Shown here one piece after another: positions 17,748 to 27,339 of a DNA stretch of 64,000 bases. Origin of the DNA: Treponema sp. (lineage in GTDB: Bacteria > Spirochaetota > Spirochaetia > Treponematales > Treponemataceae). A model generated the notes under the pieces. It did no database searches. It saw only the letters and a list, made by a program, of their open reading frames with translations, and was not told the origin of the DNA. Made by a program: the position numbers and the translations under genes. Each line of letters begins with the position of its first letter. The stretch's first letter is position 1. The stretch lies in the NCBI GenBank assembly GCA_017470605.1, contig JAFUYH010000030.1:62001-126000 (forward strand), written 5' to 3'.

Positions 17748-18695
17748 ATGAAACTTATTATACTTGATGCTCATGCAGATAATCCCGGCGATTTAAGCTG
17801 GGATATTTTTCGTAATTATGCAGATATAACTATTTATGATAGAACAAGCCAGGAAAACATTGTAGAACGTACAGGCGATGCTGAGGCTATTTTTATTAAT
17901 AAAGTATCAATTACAGAAGAAGTTCTGTCTGAACTTCCTGCCCTTCGCTATATTGGTGTCTGTGCAACAGGTTATAATGTTGTCGATATACAGGCCTGTA
18001 AAAAAAGAGGAATTATCGTTACCAATATTCCTTCTTACAGCACTAATGCGGTTGCACAGCACGTTTTTGCACTGATTACTTTTTTTACAAACCATGTTGC
18101 TCTCCACAATGAATCTGTTCAGTCAGGTGATTGGATTTCATCTCCAGATTTTGTTTACTGGAAGGCACCTCTTATGGAACTGGCAGGTAAAACTCTGGGT
18201 ATATTTGGATATGGCAGCATAGGAAGCAAAGTTGCAGAAATCGGAAAAGCCTTTGGAATGAATATTATATGCCACACAAGAACACCAAAGGATAATATGA
18301 TTGGCAAGGCTGTTTCAAAAGAAGAATTATTTAAATGTTCAGATTTTCTTTCACTTCATGCCCCTCTTACAAAAGAAACAATGAATATCATTAATGCGCA
18401 GAGCCTTTCTCTAATGAAAGAGTCTGCCTATATCATTAATACAGCAAGAGGCGGATTTGTTGTTGAAGAAGACCTTGCAGAAGCCCTGAAAGCAGGAAGC
18501 ATAGCAGGTTATGCCGCAGACGTAATCCAGAATGAACCGATGCGTAAAGACTGCCCTCTTTTGCACTGCCCTAACTGTATTCTGACCCCTCATATTGCAT
18601 GGGCCCCTCGAGAAACCAGAGCCCGTCTTTTAGACATTGCCCTGGAAAACTTTAAGGCATGGTTAGAAGGAAAGCCTGTCAATGTAGTTTCATAA
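17748..18695 (+). CDS. D-2-hydroxyacid dehydrogenase (HprA-like)
   Basis: NAD-dependent reduction of a 2-keto acid such as hydroxypyruvate. The 315 residues hold the Rossmann motif TLGIFGYGSIGSKVAEIGKAFG, the active-site arginine region NTARGGFVVEEDL, the glutamate in VIQNEPMRKD and the histidine in LTPHIAWAPRETR. The exact substrate cannot be set from sequence; glycerate/hydroxypyruvate reductase is the nearest match. Its stop is immediately next to the stop of the convergent CDF gene. Confidence 0.88.
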   Translation: MKLIILDAHADNPGDLSWDIFRNYADITIYDRTSQENIVERTGDAEAIFINKVSITEEVLSELPALRYIGVCATGYNVVDIQACKKRGIIVTNIPSYSTNAVAQHVFALITFFTNHVALHNESVQSGDWISSPDFVYWKAPLMELAGKTLGIFGYGSIGSKVAEIGKAFGMNIICHTRTPKDNMIGKAVSKEELFKCSDFLSLHAPLTKETMNIINAQSLSLMKESAYIINTARGGFVVEEDLAEALKAGSIAGYAADVIQNEPMRKDCPLLHCPNCILTPHIAWAPRETRARLLDIALENFKAWLEGKPVNVVS

Positions 18696-19835
18696 TTAAT
18701 CGCTTATATCAGTATCAAACTGAACATGAACAGTGTAATCCGGGAAAGCGGCTTTTACATCTTCAACAACATGGTCAAAGAGCTTTTTCATATCAAGCGA
18801 ATCAAAAGAAACTATAATGTCAAAACGCATGGATTTTCTCTCTTCATCAACATAAAAGCCATGCATCTGGATTATTTCTTTGTGAGACATGACGATTTCA
18901 GAAACCTTATTTCTCATAAGTCCAGCCTTATCCTGACTGGTATTTACAGAGTAAATTCCAATTGCACTCATAAAAATACCGTGCTTAATGAATACTACTT
19001 CTGAAATCTTTCTTGAAATTTCATCTATTTTTGTAGCAGTCCATGTATCGGGAACTTCTATATGTACGGATCCAAGAAGTTTGTCTGGTCCATAATTATT
19101 TAATACAAGATCGTATGTACCGAATATTTCCTTATCAACTGAATTAATTGTTTCTTTTATTGCCCGGGCGGTTCCAGCATCTATTCGTTCACCCAGAATT
19201 TTGCTTATTGTTTCTCTTAAAGTTTCAAAACCAGCCTTTATGATTGCAAAAGAAATAATAATACCAAGATATGCTTCATGGGAAATATTGAAAAATACAA
19301 AAATCAAGGCCGCAATAATTGTTGATGCAGAAATTATTGAATCCATCAAGGCATCTTTTCCGCTTGCAATCAATGAATCTGAATTAACTTTTTTTCCTGT
19401 ATTTTTTACAAAAAGTCCAAGAAATATTTTTACAACAACAGCAACCGCAATTATTATGATTGAAGTAAATGTATATTCAGGAAGAGATGGATTAATGATT
19501 TTTTTTATAGATTCTATTAAAGATGTAAGACCTGCATAGAGAATAATTATGGCAATTACCAGAGCTGTCAGATATTCTACCCTTCCATGACCGAAGGGAT
19601 GTTTTTTATCTGCAGGTTTTCCCGCAAGTTTAGTTCCTATGATTGTTATTACAGAAGAAAGGGCATCACTAAGATTATTTACAGAATCCAGAATGATTGC
19701 AATGGAACCTGTAATAAATCCTATTACGGCTTTAAAAACAGAAAGAAAAACATTAGCAGCAATACCGATTCCACTAGTCCTTATAATTATTTTTTCTCTG
19801 TTCAAAGATACGGAATCTGCTTCTATATTTTCCAT
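18696..19835 (-). CDS. Cation diffusion facilitator (CDF) metal exporter
   Basis: Six-helix Zn2+/Mn2+/Fe2+ exporter in the inner membrane. The helix-2 site is in LDSVNNLSDALSSV (two aspartates) and the helix-5 site is in ALMDSIISAST; HPFGHGRVEYLTAL is the conserved loop. Residues about 210-300 form the usual cytoplasmic metallochaperone-like domain. At 379 residues it is longer than most CDF proteins because a second ferredoxin-like unit (about 300-379) follows. GAGG precedes the ATG, and a TATAAT lies upstream at 19857-19862 (minus strand). Confidence 0.9.
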   Translation of the reverse strand: MENIEADSVSLNREKIIIRTSGIGIAANVFLSVFKAVIGFITGSIAIILDSVNNLSDALSSVITIIGTKLAGKPADKKHPFGHGRVEYLTALVIAIIILYAGLTSLIESIKKIINPSLPEYTFTSIIIIAVAVVVKIFLGLFVKNTGKKVNSDSLIASGKDALMDSIISASTIIAALIFVFFNISHEAYLGIIISFAIIKAGFETLRETISKILGERIDAGTARAIKETINSVDKEIFGTYDLVLNNYGPDKLLGSVHIEVPDTWTATKIDEISRKISEVVFIKHGIFMSAIGIYSVNTSQDKAGLMRNKVSEIVMSHKEIIQMHGFYVDEERKSMRFDIIVSFDSLDMKKLFDHVVEDVKAAFPDYTVHVQFDTDISD

Positions 19836-19868
19836 AAATTTAACCTCTGATTTTCTGATTATAATGAT

Positions 19869-20612
19869 TTAAAAATGAACTACATATCTTTTAAAGAAGT
19901 TATTGATGTTCGTTTTTATTTCCTGTGGCGTCTGTCTCTTTAACATATAACCGTCAGGTTTCTGTTCAAGAGCATTCATGACACTTGATTTGTCATCTTT
20001 TGCCGTAAGGAAGATTACAGCAAGATTTTTAGTTTCATTTTGAAATCGGATTCTGTTTAATACATCAGGTCCGGTAAGCCCTGGCATTTCATAATCAAGA
20101 AGAATTAAATCTACTGGATGACGTATGATAAAATCAAGAGCAGACAAGCCGGAGCTTACCATATATACTTCGTATTGATCTTCAAGCCATGATTTTATGC
20201 TTTTTAAAATCATAGGTTCGTCATCTACTACTAAAATTCTTTTTCTTTTTCTGCTGTACCATTCCATCATTTGCATCAGTCTTTTCAAATCTAAAGGAAG
20301 GTCAAAGTATGCAGCCGGAATTTTTTTCAGGACTTCTTCTTCATCAATTGAAACTCCCTGTTTTTTTCCTACAAAATAAATGTGGGCTCCGAATTTTAAG
20401 GCTTTTGCTTTCAACTGAATGAGAATGTTATAATTTATGGAATCTGAAAAAGAAACCATAATGTTTACAGTATCATCTGGTATATACTTCACCTGTTCCG
20501 CATCTGGCGAGACAAGATTAATTTTTATATTTGCTGAATTTAAATCCCTTATTAAAGACTGATTTACCAGTCTGTGTGCATCAGCTATAAAAAAGATTTC
20601 AAGTTCTGCCAC
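19869..20612 (-). CDS. Response regulator with degenerate N-terminal receiver
   Basis: 247 residues. The C-terminal half is a normal receiver: ILVVDDEPMILKSI with the acidic pocket, phospho-acceptor aspartate in LILLDYEMPG, and VIFLTAKDD. The N-terminal half (about residues 1-115) also looks like a flavodoxin-type receiver fold but lacks the phospho-acceptor. There is no output domain, so it probably signals by protein contact. It starts at GTG with AGGAGA inside the end of the hybrid kinase gene, so the pair is co-translated and probably functions together. Confidence 0.82.
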   Translation of the reverse strand: MAELEIFFIADAHRLVNQSLIRDLNSANIKINLVSPDAEQVKYIPDDTVNIMVSFSDSINYNILIQLKAKALKFGAHIYFVGKKQGVSIDEEEVLKKIPAAYFDLPLDLKRLMQMMEWYSRKRKRILVVDDEPMILKSIKSWLEDQYEVYMVSSGLSALDFIIRHPVDLILLDYEMPGLTGPDVLNRIRFQNETKNLAVIFLTAKDDKSSVMNALEQKPDGYMLKRQTPQEIKTNINNFFKRYVVHF

Positions 20613-20614
20613 AA

Positions 20615-22915
20615 TTAATATTTCTCCTGTAGTTTTTTAATTTCTGGAAGCATTTCTTTTAACTTGTCAAAATCTACATTATAAATATATTCTTTTATTT
20701 TAGCATAAATAGAAGAAAAATCTAGTGGCAAATTGAACTTTTCAAAATCTTCCTGATTTTTTTCAAGTCTGTCATAATCATAATCTTCTATTCCGTTAAT
20801 AAGGCTCGATAATAGTTCCTTGAATTTTTCAGCACTTATGTCAGCATTTTCATTCTGATTTATATCTGACTGAATGTTTTCCGTGTAATCCTTTAAATTT
20901 TCCAGGTATTCGCGGTACATGACCATTACAGAAGGATTATGCTCTTTTATAAATTGAATATTTCCCGAATCAGCAGCATGTTCAAGCAGTTCAGCTTTTT
21001 CAGAAAGGCTCAGTGCCCCGATAAGTCTTGCAGTACTTTTCAGAGCATGAATTTTTATGCGGTAGTTTTCAAAATCATTTTCTTTTAAGTAATTTTCAAG
21101 TTCACTGGATTTTTGATTAATGGAATCATGAAACTGACAGAACATTTTATCTAAAAGTTCCCTTTCACCGCAGTTTTCCAGTGCTTTTTTTATGTCAATT
21201 CCTTTTATGTTTTTTGTATCAAGATTAGGTTTTTCTTCCGGCTGAATTTCAATTTCTGAAGTTTTTTCTATAAGACTGTCAGGCAGATATTTACGGATTA
21301 ATTCTTCAAGTTTGTCAGGATTTACCGGTTTACTAAGATAATCAGTAAAACCTGATTTTAAATACATTTCTCTTGACCCCTGAATGGCATTTGCAGTAAG
21401 GGCAATGCAGGGCTTACCTTTGTTTAGATTTTCGGAAAGAAGATTCATTGCTTCCAGAGTTTCAATTCCATCCATTCCAGGCATTCTATGGTCTATGAAA
21501 ATTATATCATATTTGTTTTCGCAGACTTTTCTTAATGCTCCCATTCCGCTTGTTGCCGTATCTATCTGAATTCCAGTTCTTTTTAAAAGTCCGCTTACAA
21601 CATCCAGATTTATCTGAGTATCATCAACAAAAAGAATATGGGCATTTGGAGCATGAAGTTTTTCTTTATAGGTTTCCAGAGAATCCGATTTTTCCTGATT
21701 ATAGTCAATAAAGCCGATTTCTTCTGAATTAATAACTTTCTGATTAATTGTGAATGAAAATTCCGAACCTACATTGTATTCACTTTTTATGAAAAGCCTG
21801 CTGTTCATTAAGGCAAGAATGCTTTGAACAATGCTTAAGCCTAAACCTGTACCTTCTATAGTTTTATTCCTTACTTCCTCTACCCTGTCAAATGGAGAAA
21901 AAATCTTATCAATATCTTCCGTCTTAATTCCAATTCCTGTATCAGAAACTTTTACAGTCAAAGCGATTGTCTCATCATCAATTTTTTTATGACTAAGAGA
22001 AAGCGTAAAGGAACCTTTCTGTGTATATTTTATTGCATTAGTAATAAGATTCAAAATGCACTGTTTTATGCGGATATTATCTCCGTAGAGATTTTTTGGA
22101 ATTGTAGGTTCAACGTTTATATTAAATTCAAGATTTTTTTCATCAGCACGACTTTTTGACATATTAACAATATCAATAATGATTGATGAAAGATCGTATT
22201 CCTGAGGAGCAAGTTCAAGTTTTCCCGCTTCAATTTTAGAAAAATCAAGAATGTCATTAATAATTGACAGCAGTGCATTGCCGGCAGACTTTATATTTTT
22301 TGCATACTCCTGCAAGGCTGGTGAATCAGCTTCCCTGAGCATCATTTCATTCATGCCCAAAATTGCATTTATTGGAGTTCTGATTTCATGACTCATGTTT
22401 GCAAGAAAAGCACTTTTTGCATGAGATGCGGCTTCACTTATTTCGGCCGCCTTTTGAAGTTTCTCACGCTCCTTTTTTTCTGCATCAATTGATTCAACAG
22501 TCCAAAGAATGTGACTTAAAGTGCCGTCTCCCTGTCTGTCTATTACAATAAATCTTGCTCTTGCCCAGATTTTATTATTTACAGTGCCTTGAAATTCCTG
22601 TGTAATGGTATTTTTTTCTGCAAGTCTTTCATTTAAAGTTGAAAAGTCTATAAAGTCCAGAATTTCAGGAAGGGTCGCCTCATTTGCCAGATTTGACATT
22701 ACTCTTTTAAGGACTTCCTGACAGTTACTGTTTGTGCCTGCCTCAATTATATTATCAACATAATTTTTTGATTTTAATTCCGTGTAGGTATCGTTTATTA
22801 AATCAATTTCAAACATGACCAGATAAATTGAAGCGACAGCATTTATGCGGTCATGCAGTTTTTTTTCCTTGATTTTTTCTTCGTCAAGATGTCGCAGCAA
22901 ATTCTCTGTAGTCAT
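20615..22915 (-). CDS. Hybrid sensor histidine kinase with receiver and HPt domains
   Basis: 766 residues, no membrane segment. A PAS-like N-terminal region (residues about 25-145) precedes the HisKA domain with phospho-acceptor H176 in SHEIRTP. The ATPase domain has N-box NLITNAIKYT and DTGIGI, followed by a receiver (ILFVDDTQINLD, IIFIDHRMPG) and an HPt domain with histidine in KIHALKSTARLIGA. A Glu-rich tail of about 80 residues ends the protein. A full phosphorelay is therefore in one polypeptide, with the downstream receiver as probable partner. The TATAAT ends 6 bases before the ATG and no ribosome site is seen. Confidence 0.93.
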   Translation of the reverse strand: MTTENLLRHLDEEKIKEKKLHDRINAVASIYLVMFEIDLINDTYTELKSKNYVDNIIEAGTNSNCQEVLKRVMSNLANEATLPEILDFIDFSTLNERLAEKNTITQEFQGTVNNKIWARARFIVIDRQGDGTLSHILWTVESIDAEKKEREKLQKAAEISEAASHAKSAFLANMSHEIRTPINAILGMNEMMLREADSPALQEYAKNIKSAGNALLSIINDILDFSKIEAGKLELAPQEYDLSSIIIDIVNMSKSRADEKNLEFNINVEPTIPKNLYGDNIRIKQCILNLITNAIKYTQKGSFTLSLSHKKIDDETIALTVKVSDTGIGIKTEDIDKIFSPFDRVEEVRNKTIEGTGLGLSIVQSILALMNSRLFIKSEYNVGSEFSFTINQKVINSEEIGFIDYNQEKSDSLETYKEKLHAPNAHILFVDDTQINLDVVSGLLKRTGIQIDTATSGMGALRKVCENKYDIIFIDHRMPGMDGIETLEAMNLLSENLNKGKPCIALTANAIQGSREMYLKSGFTDYLSKPVNPDKLEELIRKYLPDSLIEKTSEIEIQPEEKPNLDTKNIKGIDIKKALENCGERELLDKMFCQFHDSINQKSSELENYLKENDFENYRIKIHALKSTARLIGALSLSEKAELLEHAADSGNIQFIKEHNPSVMVMYREYLENLKDYTENIQSDINQNENADISAEKFKELLSSLINGIEDYDYDRLEKNQEDFEKFNLPLDFSSIYAKIKEYIYNVDFDKLKEMLPEIKKLQEKY

Positions 22916-22954
22916 AATACATTATAGATATAACATAGAAAAGAGAAAATTTAA

Positions 22955-23000
22955 AGAGCGGCGTCTTATTAAGCCATAAGATGACTAAAAACGCCGCTCT
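22955..23000 (-). terminator. Terminator after the GH31 gene
   Basis: Ten-base perfect arms AGAGCGGCGT and ACGCCGCTCT; the tail on the minus strand is TTTAAATTTT, a weak U-run. Confidence 0.6.
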
Positions 23001-23028
23001 GTCAGAAAAATTGATTTAAGAAACTGTC

Positions 23029-25017
23029 TTATTTTTTCTTAAATACAGGGATGCATTCAATCGGTGCATCTACTGTAATGGTCTGACCGCCTTCATACAC
23101 CTTTTTGTCGTTGATGTTTTCCCATTTTCCTTCTGGAAGGTAAACTTCGCGCTTAAAGGTGTCTGCTGTAAGAATCGGAGCAACCAGATATTCAGAACCG
23201 AACATATACTGATCCTTAAGTTCCCAGCATTTCTTGTCTTCCGGGAATTCATAGAACATTGTGCGCATTGCAGGGCTTCCGTTTTCGCTGGCCTCTTTCA
23301 TTACCTTGGCAATATAAGGCTTAAGTGATTCGCGCAGCTTAATCTGCTCTTCCATAATTTTCTGGGCTTCTGGACCATAAGACCAGATTTCGTTTTCGTG
23401 GCCTGTGTAGAGGTAGCCGCCGCCGTATCCGCGCTCCGGATCCTTGTCCAGTGGCGGAATGTCATGTGGATCTCGGTCGCCATGGAGACGGAGGATTGGT
23501 GTAAATACAGCCCATTCAAACCAGCGTTCAAGAAGATGTACAAATTTCGGATCCTTTGGATTTCCGTACATAAAACCGCCGATATCTGTTGTCCACCAAG
23601 GAATACCGGCAATTCCCATATTCAGGCCTTCTGCAACTGAGTCGCGGAGACATTCAAATGTAGACTGAACATCACCATTCCACAAAACCTGATTATACTT
23701 CTGACTTCCGACCCAGGCACAGCGTTCAAGGTTTACAAAGTCCTTGCGACCGTCTGCCTTCATTCCGTCATAGAAAGCCTTGCTGTAAAGCTGAGGATAG
23801 ATATTGCTGCAGGAAAGTGCGTTGCCCATCTGGTAGCGGTAGTTTCCGTAGTCGTAAACATTAAAGTCTGGTTCTGCATTATCAAGCCAGAACATATCAA
23901 TGCCATAATCCCCGTAATTCTTCTTACAGATATTCCAAAGATATTCGCGGGCTTCAGGATTTGTCATGTCAATTGTAAGACAGTCACCCATAAAGTCGTA
24001 TGTCTGATTTGAACCACGTTCTGTACGAACAAGGAAACCCTTATCCTGCATTTCATAGAAGTGAGATGATTTTTTATCTACAGAAGGCCATACAGAAACC
24101 ATAACCTTAGTTCCCATGGCATGAAGTTCATCACACATTGCCTTTGGATCAGGCCAGTATTCCTTATCAAAACACCAGTCTCCCTGACGTGGCCAGTGGA
24201 AGAAGTCAATAACAATTACATCAAGATGGATTCCCATTTCCTTGTATTTTCTTGCAACAGTAAGAACTTCTTCCTGTGTGCGGTAGCGAAGCTTGCACTG
24301 CCAGAATCCGAGGTAATCATCAGAAAGAACAGGAGCACGTCCAACAGCGGCTGTGTAATTTTCAATGATTTTTGCAGGAGTATCGGCAGCGGTAATCCAG
24401 TAGTCCATTTCTTTTGTCTGCTCTGCAACCCATTCCGTAATGTTTTTTGCAAAGTTTACGTGGCCTACAGCCGGATTATTCCATAGGAAACCATAACCAA
24501 GACTTGAAAGGGCAAAAGGAATAGAAATCTGGCTGTTTCTCTGGGCTAATTCCAGCATACAGCCCTTAAGGTCAAGGTAAGCAGTAGGATACTGTCCCAT
24601 ACCAAAGATTTTTTCATCATCATTTGGTTCAAAACGAACAGTAAGCTTATAGTCACCGCCAATAATTCCGTTATACTGGCGGGCTATTACTTTTGTACAG
24701 CAGCTCTGTTTTGTAGCACTAGGGTCATAAGAATGGAAATATTCATGAAGGATTTCTTTTCCATCTTTATAGAAAACTAAAACACCGTTATTGTTAATGC
24801 GGGCTTCAAGTTTACCGTTTGCAATACATGCCCCCTCTGAAGTTACGGAGATTCTGGCAGTTCCGTGATTTATTTTTTCTGTGAGGGCCCGGTCATTATC
24901 CTGAAAAACACTTTCCATTGTAGAGCGGACTCTAAGAGAATCAGAACCCCATGGCTCAATCATCAAAGTTTCATTGCCTTTTTTGAATACCAAAGCATTT
25001 TTTGCTTCTAAAAACAT
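23029..25017 (-). CDS. Alpha-xylosidase/alpha-glucosidase-like enzyme, family GH31
   Basis: 662 residues, no signal peptide. The N-terminal beta domain precedes the barrel, with signatures GFWQCKLRYR, DVIVIDFFHWPRQGDW and FWLDNAEPD, whose D379 is the expected nucleophile. D449 in WNGDVQST matches the acid/base position, and PWWTTDIGGF and LRLHGDRDP are GH31 barrel segments. The tryptophan-rich QGDW loop suggests an alpha-xylosidase or a related oligosaccharide enzyme. Substrate assignment is uncertain. AGGAAGG precedes the ATG, and a TATAAT is seen in the upstream gap. It appears to be a single-gene unit. Confidence 0.85.
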   Translation of the reverse strand: MFLEAKNALVFKKGNETLMIEPWGSDSLRVRSTMESVFQDNDRALTEKINHGTARISVTSEGACIANGKLEARINNNGVLVFYKDGKEILHEYFHSYDPSATKQSCCTKVIARQYNGIIGGDYKLTVRFEPNDDEKIFGMGQYPTAYLDLKGCMLELAQRNSQISIPFALSSLGYGFLWNNPAVGHVNFAKNITEWVAEQTKEMDYWITAADTPAKIIENYTAAVGRAPVLSDDYLGFWQCKLRYRTQEEVLTVARKYKEMGIHLDVIVIDFFHWPRQGDWCFDKEYWPDPKAMCDELHAMGTKVMVSVWPSVDKKSSHFYEMQDKGFLVRTERGSNQTYDFMGDCLTIDMTNPEAREYLWNICKKNYGDYGIDMFWLDNAEPDFNVYDYGNYRYQMGNALSCSNIYPQLYSKAFYDGMKADGRKDFVNLERCAWVGSQKYNQVLWNGDVQSTFECLRDSVAEGLNMGIAGIPWWTTDIGGFMYGNPKDPKFVHLLERWFEWAVFTPILRLHGDRDPHDIPPLDKDPERGYGGGYLYTGHENEIWSYGPEAQKIMEEQIKLRESLKPYIAKVMKEASENGSPAMRTMFYEFPEDKKCWELKDQYMFGSEYLVAPILTADTFKREVYLPEGKWENINDKKVYEGGQTITVDAPIECIPVFKKK

Positions 25018-25208
25018 AAATACCTTCCTGAGTATAAATTTTAGTTATTATAGTATAACACTAATTAAAAAAAAAACACTGGAATAATTCTGCATGATTA
25101 CTGTAATTTTACAGAATTTCTGACCTGTCTATGGTAATATTTCCTGCAAGAACTTTTATCAGAGTCTTGCCTTCTTTTTTCAATTAAGAGAGAAAAAATA
25201 CTATCTTT

Positions 25209-25236
25209 TTGTACAATTTAATGATATATTTAAATA
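25209..25236 (+). promoter_or_regulatory. Promoter of the leuD-like gene
   Basis: TTGTAC, 16-base spacer, TAAATA. A 10-base palindrome GACATATGTC at 25238-25247 covers the predicted transcription start and may be an operator. Confidence 0.4.
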
Positions 25237-25247
25237 TGACATATGTC

Positions 25248-25271
25248 TGATGAAATTCAGTGATTTCATCA
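25248..25271 (+). promoter_or_regulatory. Hairpin in the leuD-like leader
   Basis: Nine-base arms TGATGAAAT/ATTTCATCA close a 6-base loop; a smaller GGCT/AGCC hairpin follows near 25278. There is no T-run and no T-box consensus, so this is only a structured leader. Confidence 0.4.
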
Positions 25272-25309
25272 TATTACGGCTTTGATAGCCCTAGACCTGG
25301 AGTATAAAA

Positions 25310-25813
25310 ATGAAAACATTCGGCGGCGCAGTGCTGTTTTTGGATCGTTCAGATATTAATACTGACGAAATCATTCCTTCAAATTACCTGGCAGAACTCC
25401 CAAAACAGGAACTCACTTCCCACCTTTTTGAAAACCTTAAAATTGAAGGATTTAATCCGGCTGCTGATATTGCCGGTAAAAAAGTAATCATTACTAAAGA
25501 AAATTTTGGTTGTGGAGCAGAACGTGATAAGGCTCCTTGGGCACTGGAAGTTAACGGAATCAATACTGTAGTTGCCCCTACATTTGCCAAAACTTTCCGC
25601 AAGGATATGTTTGCAAACAGTCTTATGGCTATAGAAATTGATAAGAAATCTCTTGCAGATATGTTCCGCACTTTTGCAGATAAAGATACAGAATGTAAGG
25701 TTGTTTTGAATGATGACGGAACTGCAAAAGTAAAACTGATTGCAGGAAGTCTTTCAAAAAGCTATCAGTTTACAGTAGATGATGCAGAAAAGGCTCTGTT
25801 TAATAAAGAATAA
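25310..25813 (+). CDS. leuD: Isopropylmalate isomerase-type small subunit
   Basis: Small swivel-domain subunit of the aconitase superfamily (LeuD/HACN/DmdB group), 167 residues. The diagnostic segments are RSDINTDEIIPSNYL and KENFGCGAERDKAPWAL. It would work with a LeuC-type large subunit that carries the 4Fe-4S cluster, but no such gene is next to it. It could serve leucine synthesis or a related hydro-lyase. GGAG lies 8 bases before the ATG. Two palindromic structures follow its stop. The symbol marks the family and not a proven pathway. Confidence 0.8.
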   Translation: MKTFGGAVLFLDRSDINTDEIIPSNYLAELPKQELTSHLFENLKIEGFNPAADIAGKKVIITKENFGCGAERDKAPWALEVNGINTVVAPTFAKTFRKDMFANSLMAIEIDKKSLADMFRTFADKDTECKVVLNDDGTAKVKLIAGSLSKSYQFTVDDAEKALFNKE

Positions 25814-25820
25814 AAAAAAT

Positions 25821-25844
25821 GCCGACTCAAGCAAATGAGTCGGC
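25821..25844. terminator. Bidirectional terminator between leuD and the purine permease
   Basis: Nine-base arms GCCGACTCA/TGAGTCGGC around a 6-base loop. On the minus strand a run of eight T follows the stem, so it fits best as terminator of the minus-strand permease; on the plus strand it has no U-run. Confidence 0.65.
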
Positions 25845-25864
25845 TTGCAAAAGTCACAAAAACT

Positions 25865-25941
25865 AAAAAGGGATTGTCCAAAAAGTATTGTCATGCTGAA
25901 CTTGATTCAGCATCTACACTGTTATTGGACATCCCCTTTTT
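25865..25941. repeat. Nested inverted repeat with REP-like core
   Basis: Outer arms of 17 bases (15 of 17 pair) start AAAAAGGG and end CCCTTTTT, with seven T at the right end. They enclose a 26-base palindromic unit at 25890-25915 beginning GTCATGCTGAA and ending CAGCATCT. The same 26-base unit recurs, in the other orientation and with one change, at 55993-56018. It may act as the plus-strand terminator of leuD as well as being a repeat element. Confidence 0.7.
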
Positions 25942-25952
25942 TTACGCTTTTT

Positions 25953-27290
25953 CTATTTTAGCGATTCAAAAATGATGTCTGCAAGGAAGATTACAGCCAG
26001 AATCCATGTAACTACAGGGATTTCTTTTGCTTTCTTTCCGGCACACTTTGCAATAACGTAAGAAATGATACCCCACTGAATACCCTTAGAAATAGAGTAT
26101 GCAAATGGCATTGTCATGATTGTAATGAATGCTGGAATTCCTTCTGTAGGGTCACTAAACTTAATGTCTACTACTGACTTCATCATCAGGTAACCTACAA
26201 AAATCAATGCAGGAGCGGTTGCTGCTGATGGAATTAAGAAGAAGAGCGGACTGAGGAAAAGAGAAAGCAGGAAGAGAACTGCTGTACATACAGAAGCAAG
26301 ACCAGTGCGGGCACCAGCTGCAACACCAGAAGAAGATTCTACGAAAGATGTAACAGTAGATGTTCCAAGACAAGCACCGGCAACTGTACCGATAGCATCA
26401 GCCATAAGGGCACCCTTAACATTTTCTACTTCACCGTTAGAATCCTTAAGATTTCCCTGTTCAGCAACTCCAAGAAGAGTTCCGATTGTATCAAAAAGAT
26501 CTGTGAAAAGGAATGTAAAGAAGATTACAAAGAACTGACCGAGAACTGCAAAAGAGAATTTTCCTGCAGGAGTAAGAAGGATTCCCTTGAAATCAAATGC
26601 AAATAAATGTGGTTTTGAAGGTACAGAGAAAGGCTTAAAGTCTTCTGGAATTGTTGTAACGCCAAATGGAATACCGATAATTGTTGTAATGATAATACCA
26701 ATAAGGATTGCACCTGGAACATTCAATGTATAAAGAACGATTGTAAGGATAAGTCCGATTACGGCAACAATAGCAGTTTTATTAGCCATTGTGAAGTTTA
26801 CATATCCGATAAGAGTACCAGTTTCTGTAGAAACAATACCTGCATTTGCAAGACCAATAATGGCAATGAAAAGTCCGATACCAACAGCAACGGCTTTTTT
26901 AAGTCCTTCCGGGATAGACTTAATGATTGCTTCACGAACACCGCAAAGAGAAAGGATGATGAAAAGCACACCTTCAAGCAGAACAGCAGTAAGGGCAAGC
27001 TGATAAGAACAGCCCATTCCAAGAACAACTGTGTAAGTAAAGAATGCGTTCAAGCCAAGTCCTGGAGCAAGGGCAACAGGAAGGTTTGCACAGAATGCCA
27101 TAACCAAAGTTGCAATTGCAGCAGAAAGAGCTGTAGCTGTGAATACAGAACCCCAGTTCATTCCTGAAGCAGAAAGAATACTTGGGTTTACCGCAAGAAT
27201 GTAAGCCATTGCAAGGAAAGTTGTAATACCACCAACCAGTTCTTTTGAAACTGTGGTGTTTCTTTCCTTGAGTTTAAAAAACTTTTCCAT
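25953..27290 (-). CDS. Purine (adenine/guanine/hypoxanthine) permease, NCS2/AzgA type
   Basis: 445-residue membrane protein with about 12-14 helices, importing a nucleobase by H+ symport. ELVGGITTFLAMAYILAVNPSIL at the N-terminus and the GTSTVTSFVESSSGVAAGARTGL segment are typical of the AzgA/PbuG branch. AGGAGG precedes the ATG. It lies 49 bases downstream of rnfB on the same strand, so some readthrough from rnf is possible. The exact base cannot be told from sequence. Confidence 0.9.
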   Translation of the reverse strand: MEKFFKLKERNTTVSKELVGGITTFLAMAYILAVNPSILSASGMNWGSVFTATALSAAIATLVMAFCANLPVALAPGLGLNAFFTYTVVLGMGCSYQLALTAVLLEGVLFIILSLCGVREAIIKSIPEGLKKAVAVGIGLFIAIIGLANAGIVSTETGTLIGYVNFTMANKTAIVAVIGLILTIVLYTLNVPGAILIGIIITTIIGIPFGVTTIPEDFKPFSVPSKPHLFAFDFKGILLTPAGKFSFAVLGQFFVIFFTFLFTDLFDTIGTLLGVAEQGNLKDSNGEVENVKGALMADAIGTVAGACLGTSTVTSFVESSSGVAAGARTGLASVCTAVLFLLSLFLSPLFFLIPSAATAPALIFVGYLMMKSVVDIKFSDPTEGIPAFITIMTMPFAYSISKGIQWGIISYVIAKCAGKKAKEIPVVTWILAVIFLADIIFESLK

Positions 27291-27339
27291 AATATATGTT
27301 TCCTCCTTTATGGAATTATTAACGCTTTAGTAATTTATA

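Noticed and set aside
25240-25309. T-box or other leucine riboswitch before leuD
   Set aside because: Hairpins are present but no T-box consensus, specifier loop or anti-terminator was found.
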